A stretch of 64,000 bases of DNA from Escarpia spicata (Eukaryota; Annelida; Polychaeta; Sabellida; Siboglinidae): contig OZ023214.1 in assembly GCA_963995525.1 (NCBI GenBank), positions 59,228,241-59,292,240 on the forward strand, read 5' to 3'. How positions within the stretch are numbered: the first letter of the stretch is position 1; the number at the start of each line of letters is the position of its first letter. The notes below the pieces were generated by a model that saw only the letters and a program-made list of their open reading frames with translations, did not search any database and was not told the origin of the DNA. The position numbers and the translations under genes are program-made. Shown in pieces: positions 10,645 through 23,901 of the stretch.

Positions 10645-11495
10645 TCATCATAGAGGAACAAGCAGTTATCTTACGATTCCACACGAATCAAATCTGACAG
10701 ATCACAATCTGTTTTCACATATATAATTATATAAACAATAGATTACCGTACAATATATTGACAATTAATAAATTATTTATCCATTACATTATATTTGTTT
10801 GGATATGTTCATATTTGTGGCGAATAAATAATTACTACAAAAATAACAATTATTTACAAACAGTGCATTATAGTATAAAATGGTTTGGTTTATATTACTT
10901 CGTGAAAACATCAACAAAAAAGTGTAAAGAAAATCAATGGTTTGCATGCTGTCAGGATTGAACTGACGTCGCCTGATTGTAAAACTGCTTACAGAAGCTT
11001 CTAGAAGAACTCTCAGTCTCCCAGTCTCAGTTGCAATGAAGTGAGTTTATTTTGTGCCTAGATGTGATACAGTTCACTGGAACAATGTTTGTTTTATTTG
11101 CTTTTAAAACAATTGTGCTGACATTAGTATTATTGTTTGTCTCACCTCTGCCGTCTGTTTGTTCGAATTTGAAATGTAACCCCAAACTTGGTGAACGGAC
11201 CTAAATAAAGGGAAGTCGTTTGATTCCACATTAGTGCATTTGGCGTTGAGAAGTTTGATGCACTAGAACACCGAAAATAGTTTTTAGAAAAGATTAGAGT
11301 AATCCAGCTGTTAACGCTAATTTTAAATCATTGACTTGGAAGAGAAGTGATCTGACTGAAGAAACGTGGGGAACATCTAACTAAGAGGAATCAATCGACT
11401 GAAGATTGATTAATGTGAATGGTCGCCTAGGGAGAGAGTGTGATCCCTCACCTAACATATGATGCAATGTGACTGCGTGGTGCAGCGCAACTTAC
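10645..11495. other. Intron DNA, nothing specific
   Basis: This is AT-rich sequence between the hAT-like element and MYND exon 2. I see no gene, tRNA or tandem array. Confidence 0.5.
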
Positions 11496-11624
11496 CAGAG
11501 GATGTTACCTTCTGACGGGACAGTGTCCGCGGACAAAGATGTCGCCAATAACCAACATTGTAGATGCCAAAACGTTCCAGAAATAACCTTAGTTTATATT
11601 CATCAAAGTCAGAGGCAGTTGTTT
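11496..11624 (-). CDS. MYND zinc-finger protein, exon 2
   Basis: This 129-nt exon has acceptor ttttatgtttacag and a strong donor gtaagttg. It enters and leaves in phase 1, matching exons 1 and 3. It encodes ETTASDFDEYKLRLFLER, then FGIYNVGYWRHLCPRT. An acidic start followed by 'FLxxxGIYNVGYWRHxC' is what I expect right after a MYND finger in this family. No lesions are visible. Confidence 0.8.
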
Positions 11625-11877
11625 CTGTAAACATAAAATATTCAACATAAGTAATTTAAAACACTAAAAAAAAATGCCCACCCTATGGATGACTGGAATG
11701 ATGGATTATTAAAGGTAACATAATTTGTAACTATTCTTTGCAATTTTGAAAAATAAATAAAAGCATTACATTTCTTTCCACTGTTCCTACAGGAATCCCT
11801 GATGAAAAGCGCTTAGGCTGAAAATAACATACCCACATACATAGACACGCACATGCGATGACTTCAAAATGAGCATA

Positions 11878-14800
11878 GTACACATGTTAGGTCTATGTCA
11901 CAGAACATATGGACCTGGTGTACAGTAAACACATGGCACATGTTAGGTCTACATCACAGATCATATGGACCAGGTGTACAGTAAACACATGGCACATGTT
12001 AGGTCTACATCACAGATCATATGGACCAGGTCTACACTAAACACATGGCACATGTTAGGTCTACATCACACATCATATGGACCAGGTGTACAGTAAACAC
12101 ATGGCACATGTTAGGTCTACATCACATATCATATGGACCAGGTGTACAGTAAACACATGGCACATGTTAGGTCTACATCACAGATCATATGGACCAGGTG
12201 TACACTAAACACATGTTAGGTCTACATCACAGATCATACGGACCAGGTGTACACTAAACACATGGCACATGTTAGGTCTACATCACAGATCATACGGACC
12301 AGGTGTACACTAAACACATGGCACATGTTAGGTCTACATCACAGATCATACGGACCAGGTGTACAGTAAAAACATGGCACATGTTAGGTCTACATCAGAG
12401 ATCATACGGACCAGGTGTACACTAAACACATGGCACATGTTAGGTCTACATCACAGATCATACGGACCAGGTGTACACTAAACACATGGCACATGTTAGG
12501 TCTACATCACAGATCATACGGACCAGGTGTACAGTAAACACATGGCACATGTTAGGTCTACGTCACAGATCATATGGACCAGGTGTAGAGTAAACACATG
12601 GCACATGTTAGGTCTACGTCACAGATCATATGGACCAGGTGTACAGTAAACACATGGCACATGTTAGGTCTACATCACAGATCATATGGACCAGGTGTAG
12701 AGTAAACACATGGCACATGTTAGGTCTACATCACATATCATATGGACCAGGTGTAGAGTAAACACATGGCACATGTTAGGTCTACATCACAGATCATATG
12801 GACCAGGTGTACAGTAAACACATGGCACATGTTAGGTCTACATCACAGATCATACGGACCAGGTGTACACTAAACACATGGCACATGTTAGGTCTACATC
12901 ACAGATCATATGGACCAGGTGTAGAGTAAACACATGGCACATGTTAGGTCTACATCACAGATCATATGGACCTGGTGTACAGTAAACACATGGCACATGT
13001 TAGGTCTACATCACAGATCATACGGACCAGGTGTACAGTAAACACATGGTACATGTTAGGTCTACATCACATATCATATGGACCAGGTGTAGAGTAAACA
13101 CATGGCACATGTTAGGTCTACATCACAGATCATATGGACCAGGTGTTCAGTAAACACATGGCACATGTTAGGTCTACATCACAGATCATATGGACCAGGT
13201 GTACAGTAAACACATGGCACATGTTAGGTTTACATCACAGATCATATGGACCAGGTGTAGAGTAAACATATGACACATGTTAGGTCTACGTCACAGAACA
13301 TATGGACCAGGTGTACAGTAAACATATGACACATGTTAGGTCTATGTTACAGAACATACGGACCAGGTTTATAGTAAACTCATGACACATGTTAGGTCTA
13401 TGTTACAGAACATACGGACCAGGTGTACAGTAAACATACGACACATGTTAGGTCTACGTCACAGAACATATGGACCAAATGTACAGTAAACATACGACAC
13501 ATGTTAGGTCTACGTCACAGAACATATGGACCAAATGTACAGTAAACATACGACACATGTTAGGTCTACATCACATATCATATGGACCAGGTGTAGAGTA
13601 AACACATGGCACATGTTAGGTCTACATCACAGATCATATGGACCAGGTCTACACTAAACACATGGCACATGTTAGGTCTACATCACACATCATATGGACC
13701 AGGTGTACAGTAAACACATGGCACATGTTAGGTCTACATCACATATCATATGGACCAGGTGTACAGTAAACACATGGCACATGTTAGGTCTACATCACAG
13801 ATCATATGGACCAGGTGTACACTAAACACATGTTAGGTCTACATCACAGATCATACGGACCAGGTGTACACTAAACACATGGCACATGTTAGGTCTACAT
13901 CACAGATCATACGGACCAGGTGTACACTAAACACATGGCACATGTTAGGTCTACATCACAGATCATACGGACCAGGTGTACAGTAAAAACATGGCACATG
14001 TTAGGTCTACATCAGAGATCATACGGACCAGGTGTACACTAAACACATGGCACATGTTAGGTCTACATCACAGATCATACGGACCAGGTGTACACTAAAC
14101 ACATGGCACATGTTAGGTCTACATCACAGATCATACGGACCAGGTGTACAGTAAACACATGGCACATGTTAGGTCTACGTCACAGATCATATGGACCAGG
14201 TGTAGAGTAAACACATGGCACATGTTAGGTCTACGTCACAGATCATATGGACCAGGTGTACAGTAAACACATGGCACATGTTAGGTCTACATCACAGATC
14301 ATATGGACCAGGTGTAGAGTAAACACATGGCACATGTTAGGTCTACATCACATATCATATGGACCAGGTGTAGAGTAAACACATGGCACATGTTAGGTCT
14401 ACATCACAGATCATATGGACCAGGTGTACAGTAAACACATGGCACATGTTAGGTCTACATCACAGATCATACGGACCAGGTGTACACTAAACACATGGCA
14501 CATGTTAGGTCTACATCACAGATCATATGGACCAGGTGTAGAGTAAACACATGGCACATGTTAGGTCTACATCACAGATCATATGGACCTGGTGTACAGT
14601 AAACACATGGCACATGTTAGGTCTACATCACAGATCATACGGACCAGGTGTACAGTAAACACATGGTACATGTTAGGTCTACATCACATATCATATGGAC
14701 CAGGTGTAGAGTAAACACATGGCACATGTTAGGTCTACATCACAGATCATATGGACCAGGTGTTCAGTAAACACATGGCACATGTTAGGTCTACATCACA

Positions 14801-15310
14801 GATCATATGGACCAGGTGTACAGTAAACACATGGCACATGTTAGGTTTACATCACAGATCATATGGACCAGGTGTAGAGTAAACATATGACACATGTTAG
14901 GTCTACGTCACAGAACATATGGACCAGGTGTACAGTAAACATATGACACATGTTAGGTCTATGTTACAGAACATACGGACCAGGTTTATAGTAAACTCAT
15001 GACACATGTTAGGTCTATGTTACAGAACATACGGACCAGGTGTACAGTAAACATACGACACATGTTAGGTCTACGTCACAGAACATATGGACCAAATGTA
15101 CAGTAAACATACGACACATGTTAGGTCTACGTCACAGAACATATGGACCAAATGTACAGTAAACATACGACACATGTTAGGTCTACATCACAGAACATAT
15201 GGACCAAATGTACAGTAAACATACGACACATGTTAGGTCTACATCACAGAACATATGGACCAAATGTACAGTAAACATACGACACATGTTAGGTCTACGT
15301 CACAGAACAT
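11878..15310. repeat. 56-bp minisatellite with 1617-bp higher-order duplication
   Basis: About 60 tandem copies of a 56-bp unit (acatgttaggtctacatcac, agatcatatggaccaggtgt, acagtaaacacatggc). Rare variants, such as the unit with tctacactaa at 12031, recur at 13648. Variant order is preserved over the array with an offset of 1617 bp, so a block of about 29 units was duplicated in one step. The array lies in the intron between exons 1 and 2 and ends about 60 bp from the exon 1 donor. Confidence 0.95.
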
Positions 15311-15372
15311 TATGCCACAAAGATGACTATCGGCATTACCAAGAGAAAAGCAAACATTCATCAGACATCTAC

Positions 15373-15533
15373 CTTTGGCATACGTGAAAGGCAGACAGGC
15401 CAGTTCAACTGAGCAAGCCCTGTAAGCCGCCATCTTGGCACACCAGGCATTGTGGCCATGATCGTCAAATGGGTGAATGAGATCTTGCTGTTGACAAGTT
15501 TCAGAGCAGTAGTAAACGGCTCCACACGTTGGA
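15373..15533 (-). CDS. MYND zinc-finger protein, MYND exon (exon 1 of those found)
   Basis: This 161-nt exon lies between acceptor ttttcccatctag and donor gtagat. It encodes PTCGAVYYCSETCQQQDL, then HPFDDHGHNAWCAKM and ELACLPFTYAK. The spacing of C, C-x3-C, H and C matches the second half of a MYND finger (treble-clef zinc fold, usually protein-protein contacts). The first Cys pair must lie in an upstream exon, which I could not find. The exon leaves in phase 1 into exon 2. Together the six exons give about 330 codons of a MYND plus MSS51-like C-terminal protein. Animal MSS51 is linked to mitochondria and muscle metabolism. Whether this is MSS51, ZMYND15 or a paralogue is unresolved. Confidence 0.8.
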
Positions 15534-16267
15534 CTAGATGGGAAAACACAGTGAAAAATGTAATCAGGAACGCAGTGTTTTGTTATCAATCATCAAAAGA
15601 TTGGTTAACGTGTAATGTGCAAAGGTGTAAATAGTCTATATGATATACAGTGTATAGCTGGCACATTTCTGGGTTTTTTGTTCTTAAGGCCAGACAAGGC
15701 AGGTAGATAGGATTATTTTTTAATTTGTGCAAATTGTGTAATCTTTTCTTCCCAAAATATTGAATCGCTCAACTGAATAAAAAATATATTGAACTTTTTT
15801 TGGCCAGACCTCCGTTTCCATTGTAACAAACAAATTGACTGCCATTTTGAGCCAACATTGACAAAACAATGCCATTCTTTTTTGAGCACATGCATGTATA
15901 ATTATGTATGCATTCTACTGTGACATGATCAGAGCATTTTTTTCAAGTTTTGTCTTTTTGTTCTTTTTTTTGTAATGTGCGAAAAATAAATGTGATTTTT
16001 GGCAACAAATATGCTTATATCTTTCAAACTAGTGACGATTAAAAAAATTATCTGATCATTTCACAGAGCAGAGTCGGCTGAATGCGACACTGAAAATGTT
16101 ATTTGTATATCCTATGAGAAAATGGCTGTCAAAGATTGTATAATGCCATAGATATGATTACTTGATTTCGACATGCTTGATCCATGACTACAAATCACTT
16201 ATAGGTATGTAATTGTCATAGAAGTGAACTTTATTGATAGTATGCATTACAAAGGTATCATAATCTA
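15534..16267. other. Non-coding, nothing recognised
   Basis: The missing 5' exons of the MYND gene should lie at or beyond this stretch. I could not identify a first Cys-pair exon here. Confidence 0.4.
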
Positions 16268-16866
16268 CAACTGCATCAATAGTTTACTAATTTACCATTG
16301 TGACAGCAAATGGTACTATGGTGGTTTTGGTGTTTTCTGTACAACTGCATCAATAGTTTACTAATTTACCACTGTGACAGCAAATGGTACTATGGTGGTT
16401 TTGGTGTTTTCTGTACAAATGCATCAATAGTTTACTAATTTACCACTGTGACAGCAAATGGTACTATGTTGGTTTTGGTGTTTTCTGTACAACTGCATCA
16501 ATAGTTTACTAATTTACCACTGTGACAGCAAATGGTACTATGGTGGTTTTGGTGTTTTCTGTACAACTGCATCAATAGTTTACTAATTTACCACTGTGAC
16601 AGCAAATGGTACTATGGTGGTTTTGGTGTTTTCTGTACAACTGCATCAATAGTTTACTAATTTACCATTGTGACAGCAAATGGTACTGTGGTGGTTTTGG
16701 TGTTTTCTGTACAACTGCATCAATAGTTTACTAATTTACCATTGTGACAGCAAATGGTACTATGGTGGTTTTGGTGTTTTCTGTACAACTGCATCAATAG
16801 TTTATTAATTTACCACTGTGACAGCAAATGGTACTATGGTGGTTTTGGTGTTTTCTGTACAACTGT
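16268..16866. repeat. 74-bp minisatellite
   Basis: Eight nearly identical tandem copies of a 74-bp unit, each starting acaactgcatcaatagttta and ending ggttttggtgttttctgt. Single-base differences are few, which suggests recent expansion or ongoing homogenisation. Confidence 0.95.
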
Positions 16867-18042
16867 TTAAATAGTGACAGCAAGTTATTTTAGCCAAATG
16901 TTTCATTGCAGCCACTGACTTTGATAATCAAACTGTGTTTATAAAGACTGTGTGACCTGGAGGAATAACATCATTGCTGCCCGGGTGACAACCCAATGTC
17001 ATCTTCATTGACATCAAGTTGCCTGTGTCAACAATAGATCAAGATGTTGGTCTCTGACTTTGTGAAGCACCTACCAGGTAATAAATGAGTCTGCAGTGCC
17101 GTTCTGTTGACACCTGTTACATGTTCTCATTGGTCGATGGTCCATGGTGTCATGGCAATGGTTACCATGAGTACTGTTCACATTTTCAACTTCTGCCATA
17201 GTCACTTTCTAGAGCATTGTTCCTGTAAATCAGCAAGTTATGGATATTACATTAAAATTCAAGTTGATAGCGGGTGACTCGAGTAGTTATTCTGCAATGA
17301 CATCACTCATTGGTGTGACCCCACTGGCAGCGGCTTAGGTGGCTCTTTAGGAGATTATCGTAGTTGGTACCAGCCATCAACACTGTGGAGACTGACTACC
17401 AAGTTGCCAGATGGTGATAGTTGTCTGATAGCGATTGAAATATCATAAGAACAAATGGGAAATTGACTGCAAAATTAGTAAAAATATTACCCGTTTGAAC
17501 GATCCAGTCTGACGAATCTCGTCACTAAGTCAATGTCTCTGTAATCACACTGTTGCCAGTACGTTCACACAGCAAGAGTCAACCAAAGTGAGACTAGGAT
17601 TGAATGTGAACAGTACATGGTTTGTTTATGACATACATGTAAGAGGTAAGTTTTGTAACTCCGTGTATCAGTTTAAATGTAAAAACGTAATGTGCAAAGT
17701 TGCCAACATATTCGATTGTCTTGTTTAAATACACTAACACTCAGTACACTAATGACTCTTGGTATGGCTGCTATGCGCATGATTGTATTTAGAACTTTAT
17801 TCTCATGCCATTGCCATGAGGTGGCACTACTTTTGACACCCCTCACACTTGCCTAGAATTTAAATGTCTCGGTTTGCCCAGAATCCGGTTAGAAATCATG
17901 ATTCCTCAACATAGGGAGAACAATAAAATCAGACTGAACTTTTATCAATTGATATGATGCATTCAAATTAACTTTAAACTTTGGTTGTATTGACACAAAC
18001 TGTCACACAGAAATAAAAATTAAATCCTACAAAATATACAGT
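16867..18042. other. Non-coding, nothing recognised
   Basis: I see no coding signal, RNA gene or repeat in this stretch. It ends at the truncation point of LINE copy 2. Confidence 0.4.
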
Positions 18043-19337
18043 ATTTGATAAACCCATCTCAACATGGTTTTTTAAAGCGAGTTCATGCTTAACAAATATG
18101 TTATGTTTTTTGGAAGACATCACTAAGTGGGTAGATGAGGGATCACCAGTAGATATCGTCTACTTACATTTTCAAAAAGCTTTCGACAAAGTACCACATC
18201 AAAGATTACTGCTTAAACTAAAGGCCCATGGCATAGGAAATTATATAATAAACTGGATAGAACAATGGCTGATTGACAGAAGACAACGTGTAGTAGTTGA
18301 TGGGGAGGCTTCAAACTGGAAATCGGTATTGAGTGGGGTACCACAGGGATCAGTACTAGGACCTATGTTATTCTTAATATATATCAACGATTTGGATGAT
18401 GAAATAACAAGCAAGGTGTTGAAATTTGCGGATGATACAAAAGTGTTTAGAAGGATTAAAAGTGATGGAGATAGTTAGCATTTACAAGATGATCTTGACA
18501 GGTTGATCAAATGGTCTGAAAAGTGGCAAATGCTGTTCAATTTTGGGAAATGTAAATGCGTCCACACAGGACTTGGGAACAAAGAGGTAGAATATACAAT
18601 GGGGGGGGGGTACTGTACTAAATACTACTGTAAAAGAAAAGGACTTAGGGTTAACCATTAGTGCTGATATGAAGGTTTCAGAGCAGTGCGGAATTGCAGC
18701 TTCAAAGGGAAATCAAATCCTTGGATTAATTAGGCGAAACATAACGTATAAGGAAAAAGAGCTAATAATACCGCTGTACAAAACAATAGTTAGGCCTCAT
18801 TTAGAATATTGTATTCAAGCGAGGAGGCCATATCGCAGGAAGGACATAGATATGCTAGAAAGAGTGCAGAGGAGAGCAACTAAAATGATACCAAAACTGA
18901 GGGATCTTAGTTACGAAATACACCTAAAAAAATGCGGTTTAACAACACTAGAGACCAGGAGATTGAGAGGAGATCAGATAGAAGTGTTTAAAATATTGAA
19001 GGGTTATGAAAATATTGATAGAAATATTTTTTTCTCAGTTATGAAAGATAGAAGGACTAGAGGACATGAACTTACATTAGCAAAGGAGCAGAGTAGATTG
19101 GATATAAGAAAGTTTTAATTTTCACAAAGGATTGTAAATGAATGGAACAGATTACCTGCTGATTGTGTGGGTGCTAGTAGCGTGAATATGTTTAAAAATA
19201 AAATCGACACATACCTCAGACGGGCGGGATACACATAGATAAAAGGGTCGGACTCTCGATAAGCCAAAGGGCTTCCTTATCCACCTGCCACCTAGAGTTA
19301 ATTCTCTGGGTGGCAATCTTGTTAAATCTTGTTAGAA
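18043..19337 (+). mobile_element. CR1-like LINE, copy 2 (5'-truncated)
   Basis: This copy starts inside the RT (the segment matching QHGF in copy 1) and runs to the same 3' UTR and aatcttgtta tail. It encodes LEDITKWVDEG, VDIVYLHFQKAF, GVPQGSVLGPMLF and FADDTKVF. A CAG-to-TAG type change closes the frame at 18475, and a lengthened G run at 18601-18610 shifts it. At the junction where copy 1 has a 2-bp deletion this copy is intact. It is a dead-on-arrival insertion, very close in sequence to copy 1. Confidence 0.9.
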
Positions 19338-19435
19338 TCTTGATGACGATGCTGACTGGCATCTGTTGTTCTCTGTTTCTGTTCAAATTGTAATTTGCAA
19401 ATTCCAGCTGGGTATCACACCAATGGATGGCAAAT

Positions 19436-20270
19436 AGTTATGGTTCTTAGCATCAATCAATGATGGCTCCAGGGAATACCAAATAGTTATGGTTCTTAGC
19501 ATCAACCAATGGTGGCTCCAGGGAGTACCAAATAGTTATGGTTCTTAGCACCAACCAATGAAGGCTCCAGGAAGTACCAAATGGTTATGGTTCTTAGCAT
19601 CAACCAATGGTGGCTCCAGGGAGTACCAAATAGTTATGGTTCTTAGCATCAACCAATGATGGCTCCAGGAGTACCAAATAGTTATGGTTCTTAGCATCAA
19701 CCAATGATGGCTCCAGTGAGTACCAAATAGTTATGGTTCTTAGCATCAACCAAAGATCGCTGCAGGGTGTACCAAATAGTTACGGTTCTTAGTATCAACC
19801 AATGATGGCTCCAGGAGTACCAAATAGTTATGGTTCTTAGCATCAACCAATGATGGCTCCAGGAGTACCAAATAGTTATGGTTCTTAGCATCAACCAATG
19901 ATGGCTCCAGGAGTACCAAATAGTTATGGTTCTTAGCATCAACCAATGATGGCTCCAGGAAGTACCAAATGGTTATGGTTCTTAGCATCAACCAATGATG
20001 ACTCCAGGAGTACCAAATAGTTATGGTTCTTAGCATCAACCAATGATGGCTCCAGGAAGTACCAAATGGTTATGGTTCTTAGCATCAACCAATGATGGCT
20101 CCAGGAGTACCAAATAGTTATGGTTCTTAGCATCAACCAATGATGGCTCCAGGAAGTACCAAATGGTTATGGTTCTTAGCATCAACCAATGATGACTCCA
20201 GGAGTACCAAACAGTTATGGTTCTTAGCATCAACCAATGATGGCTCCAGGAGTACCAAATAGTTATGGTT
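19436..20270. repeat. 48-bp minisatellite
   Basis: About 17 tandem copies of a 48-49-bp unit (ccaaatagttatggttctta, gcatcaaccaatgatggctc, caggagta). Alternating 48 and 49-bp units give a slight higher-order pattern in the second half (period about 97 bp). Confidence 0.95.
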
Positions 20271-20280
20271 GTTTCTTATA

Positions 20281-20746
20281 TGTTTGTGCATGAAAAGCAC
20301 TGCCAGACTCGCCAAGCTCTACACAATACGTAACGAACAAGCATGTGTGAGGTGCAATGACCTCAAGCCCCTGCCTCCAGCTATACCTAGATGCTTAGAG
20401 TTAGGCTGCCTTGCACATAGTTTATACTTACCAGTATATCTTATACTTTGTTTATATACTTTGTTTCTACTTTCTCCAAACCCCAAGCTGCACAAATCTT
20501 TCCCCCCACCTGTCAGTAATTGTCGATCCATATGACAGATGGACATCAATGGAAGAAGAAGGAGAATTTGGTCATAGTCAATTGCAAGAATATCTGATAA
20601 TCAGAGATTCCTCCTCTCCCCAAGGTGTGACCAGCCTAACGCATGTATATCTGTATCATGTTTGTGACAGTGTCACTAGCGCTGTTCTGCCTATGGACAA
20701 CTGGAGTCTGGAAGTTTTAGACACAATGATAGAAAGGTCAGACTAA
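20281..20746 (+). other. Possible exon(s) of an unrecognised gene
   Basis: Two short open stretches look more coding-like than their surroundings. One includes KLYTIRNEQACVRCNDLKP (about 20308-20365). The other includes VDPYDRWTSMEEEGEFGH, then SQLQEYLIIRDSSSPQG, with a possible donor after Gln-Gly (cccaag then gtgtga). There is no homologue that I recognise, and the frame differs between the two stretches. Chance ORFs cannot be excluded. Confidence 0.2.
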
Positions 20747-22691
20747 TTATTTCTTTTAACATAATTTTATTTTACTATTTTTCCTTGAAAGCAGTAACTA
20801 CAAAAAGACATGGTATTTGTTTCATGTTTCTAAGTGAAATTTTAGCAAAGCTACAGCCATTTGAAAGTTGGAATTTTTGTAAAATTTCTGACAACTTTTT
20901 TGCATGTTTCCTAATACAAGGAAATAATACAATATTTAACTAATTCTGCATATTTATATCATCAGAAAGTTTGTCTTAGAGAATGTCTCTTGAGTGTAAT
21001 GCTGTCTTACAGTTCGTGTAATCAACAAAGAAAGCCCTAATCATAAAAATATTGTAAATAAAGTTATTACTAAATATCATCAGTGTGAGAGAAATCGTAA
21101 AATATAAATCCCACAATGCACAGTGCACACATGCAAATCGGCGCATATGATTGGATATAAGATGACGCCAAGATGGCATCAGATTTTCAAACAGGGGTTC
21201 CAAAAACGGACCTTTTGCTCGTTTCTGCAACTACTAAGTATGTCAAAACTAGAATAAAGTTATCACAGACATATTTCTTTATCCTTCGGCATATGCAATA
21301 AACACCACAAATGGTCAAGCGCACATACTCAAATGTAAGCCAGTTTAAATGCCAAATTAATGAGACTATTTGTCAACAGATTACCATGACAATTACAGCA
21401 TCATTTTCCGTTGTGTTCTTCTTTGTCTCCAACATTTCAATGCGGATACAACAAATGTACATTAATAAACAAGCAGGTAGCTTGCATAATAATAAACTAT
21501 GGCCACTGGGACCCTTCCCATGTTAGCAGAATGGAAGGCAAATCAGTCTGACCTCCCTAACAATGACATAGTCATAGGCACGTGCGCTCGAGTCTTCTCT
21601 CTGTTTACTTTCTATTGATATATTACAACTATAAGTGTGGCAATGCCAACTGAACCACATACATAGTCTATACTATACTCTATAGAGTCGATTTGGAGTT
21701 GCGCATGCGTCAGGTGTAGTCCATTCCGATTTTCCCGCTCCGTTATTATCGATTATTTTCACGATTTCTAAACGTTTTTATTGCTGATAACTGTGCGAGG
21801 TACTATTTTAGATATACCAGAATATAATCCCATGGTTATATCTGCGATCAAATCAGCCTAAGACACGATTTGACAAAGGTTTAGCCTTAGTGTCCATAAC
21901 AACCAGTTAAACAACATAAATAAAACGCGTCAAAATCAAATCGCACCCAAAACAACCCAAAAATCCGTCCATACACAAAGTTTACGTATTATACTATTAC
22001 AAATGCGGATTGTAGGCTGTCAGTAACAAACAAAAAATCAACAGTAACAGCACAATATACAATACAATAAACTGTCTACTACTGGAGGTAACTGGCATTT
22101 CACCAAGACGTCCTTTTCCCAGTGTCGCCCTGGGGCCCAACCAGGGTGAAGAACTTCATTAAATCTGCAGTGCACTAAGCGTCTTGAAACTCATTCACAT
22201 GTCTCCCTATAATTTGTAAGATTTAAAAAAATAATAAAATAAAAATACTGCAGCCTGTAAAACCCGGACAACAGACTCATTGGGTAAATATTTTTATTAT
22301 TAATTTTAAATATAATTTGATTACGTCTATGTAATATTTTACTGCGTTTTTTATAAAGACTGATTTATATTTACTACAATTTTACATTGAGAAGTACTGT
22401 GATTTGTAGTTACTGCAATTATATAATTACTGTGATCTTATTATTATTCTCTTGTATTTATTTTATTTTTTTCTTTTGGTGTGATTCCATTTAACTTTCA
22501 TACAACTATGAAAATGTGGTGCAATCTCATGTTTTTGTGGGCCAAGTTCCTTTAAAAATGCTTACACCCTGCCCACCAAGCAGACCTAAACTCGCCAGTT
22601 GTTGCTGCAACCACTAACAAAGTGGATATAATCCACAACCTTGGTCTGTGCACAAGACAAAATAAAACTGGAATTTAATTACTCGTAAATT
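20747..22691. other. Mostly non-coding; contains a transposon terminus
   Basis: This is AT-rich sequence without a supported gene. At 21579-21650 it carries a copy of the inverted-repeat terminus described for 41066-44451. Confidence 0.4.
21579..21650 (+). repeat. Isolated copy of the cacgtgcgctcg terminus
   Basis: The sequence cacgtgcgctcgagtcttct continues through ctgtttac to ataagtgtggcaa. It aligns with the ends of the 41066-44451 element and with 37046-37096. The preceding acatagtcatag is also shared with the 37 kb copy. Confidence 0.6.
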
Positions 22692-23669
22692 ATGGCATCT
22701 AGCCACTCGGCGCCGCCTTCGTTATTCATCTTAGGTATGCTCATGATAAGTGGAGACATACAACCCAATCCAGGCCGTCTGTCATGCCAACATGGCCACA
22801 GGGATGAGTCATTCTTTCCATGTGGTTATTGTGATCTGGGTGTTTCATGGCAGCACAAGGCAATATGCCGTGACAACTGCAGCATCTGGTACCATATTTT
22901 ATGCATCGAACTTTGCTCAAATGATTACGAACACCTACAAGACAGCAGCGTTGATTGGGTGTGTGCCAAATGTGACTCTCACAACTACACAAACTCCTTA
23001 TCTCATATAAATGACCTAGTCACATCAAATTATTATAATTCGTTGTCAGACTTGGATGCATCTGATATGTCAATACCATCAGTAGACTCAACATTCAATC
23101 CAGAAAGAACAAGCAACCCAAAGAAAAGAAATGGTACTCCCGCCTCTAAATCCAAAAGCAGCACGTCTACAGCCAGAACCAGAACACGGTCTAACAACTC
23201 TACTAGTTCACCCAATAGTTCTAACAAATTCAACCAAACTCCAAACAAGCTAAACAACTGGCGAACACTTGTCATAAACTGTAATGGCATCTTCAGCAGA
23301 AAAGCTGAATTAGCTCATCTCATTGAATCCACTGACCCAGATCTTCTCATCATATCCGAAACAAAAACCAACCAAACCATTAAAACATCTGAGTTCCTCC
23401 CACCAAACTACAGAGCTTTCCGCAAAGATCGTACGCGAGGTGGAGTAATGCTAGCCATCAAAACAAAATACCCTGCAGTGGAGATTGACACACAAGCTGA
23501 CTGTGAACTAATATGGGCCAAAATATCATTGAAACATAACCACACACTTTATGCGGGTGCCTTTTACAGGCCACCTGACAGTAAAACGCAACCCTTGGAT
23601 GAACTAGAAAAGGCACTAAATACCTTAGCACTCAAGAACTCACATCTCCATACTTGGGGGAGACTTTAA
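22692..23669 (+). pseudogene. LINE ORF: 2A-like motif, PHD finger, endonuclease N-terminus
   Basis: ATG at 22692 opens 325 codons. Residues 10-30 are hydrophobic and end in SGDIQPNPGRL, a close match to the viral 2A ribosome-skipping motif D-V/I-E-x-N-P-G-P but with Gln for Glu and Arg for the final Pro. Residues about 32-92 form a Cys/His array (CGYCDLGVSW ... CSIWYHILC ... WVCAKC) of PHD type. A Ser/Thr/Asn-rich linker follows. The endonuclease then starts with RTLVINCNGI (Asn) and SETKTN (Glu). The frame is lost by an indel at about 23655. Confidence 0.85.
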
Positions 23670-23901
23670 CGCTGGAAACATAAATTGGGAAACCTTACAA
23701 GTAACACCTGGCACCAACAACAAAGCCGTCAACAACAAGGTCATTAACATCCTAGAAGAACATCATCTAACCCAAATTCATCATGCTCCCACACGCGAAG
23801 GAAAAATCCTAGATCTTTTCTGTACAAACAAGTCAGCTCTAACCAAGCACTCTGATTCCATCCTAGGCATATCAGATCATGTGATTATCCTCACAGACTA
23901 A
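23653..23901 (+). pseudogene. LINE endonuclease C-terminal half
   Basis: In the shifted frame the domain continues with ILGGDFNAGNINWETLQ, HAPTREGKILDLFCTNK and GISDHVIIL, which carry the catalytic Asp-x-Asn and Ser-Asp-His triads. An in-frame TAA ends it at about 23901. Together with the preceding segment the endonuclease fold is complete apart from the frameshift. Confidence 0.8.

Noticed and set aside
11878..15310. CRISPR array
   Set aside because: Units are contiguous without unique spacers, cas genes are absent and the context is eukaryotic. The same holds for the other tandem arrays.
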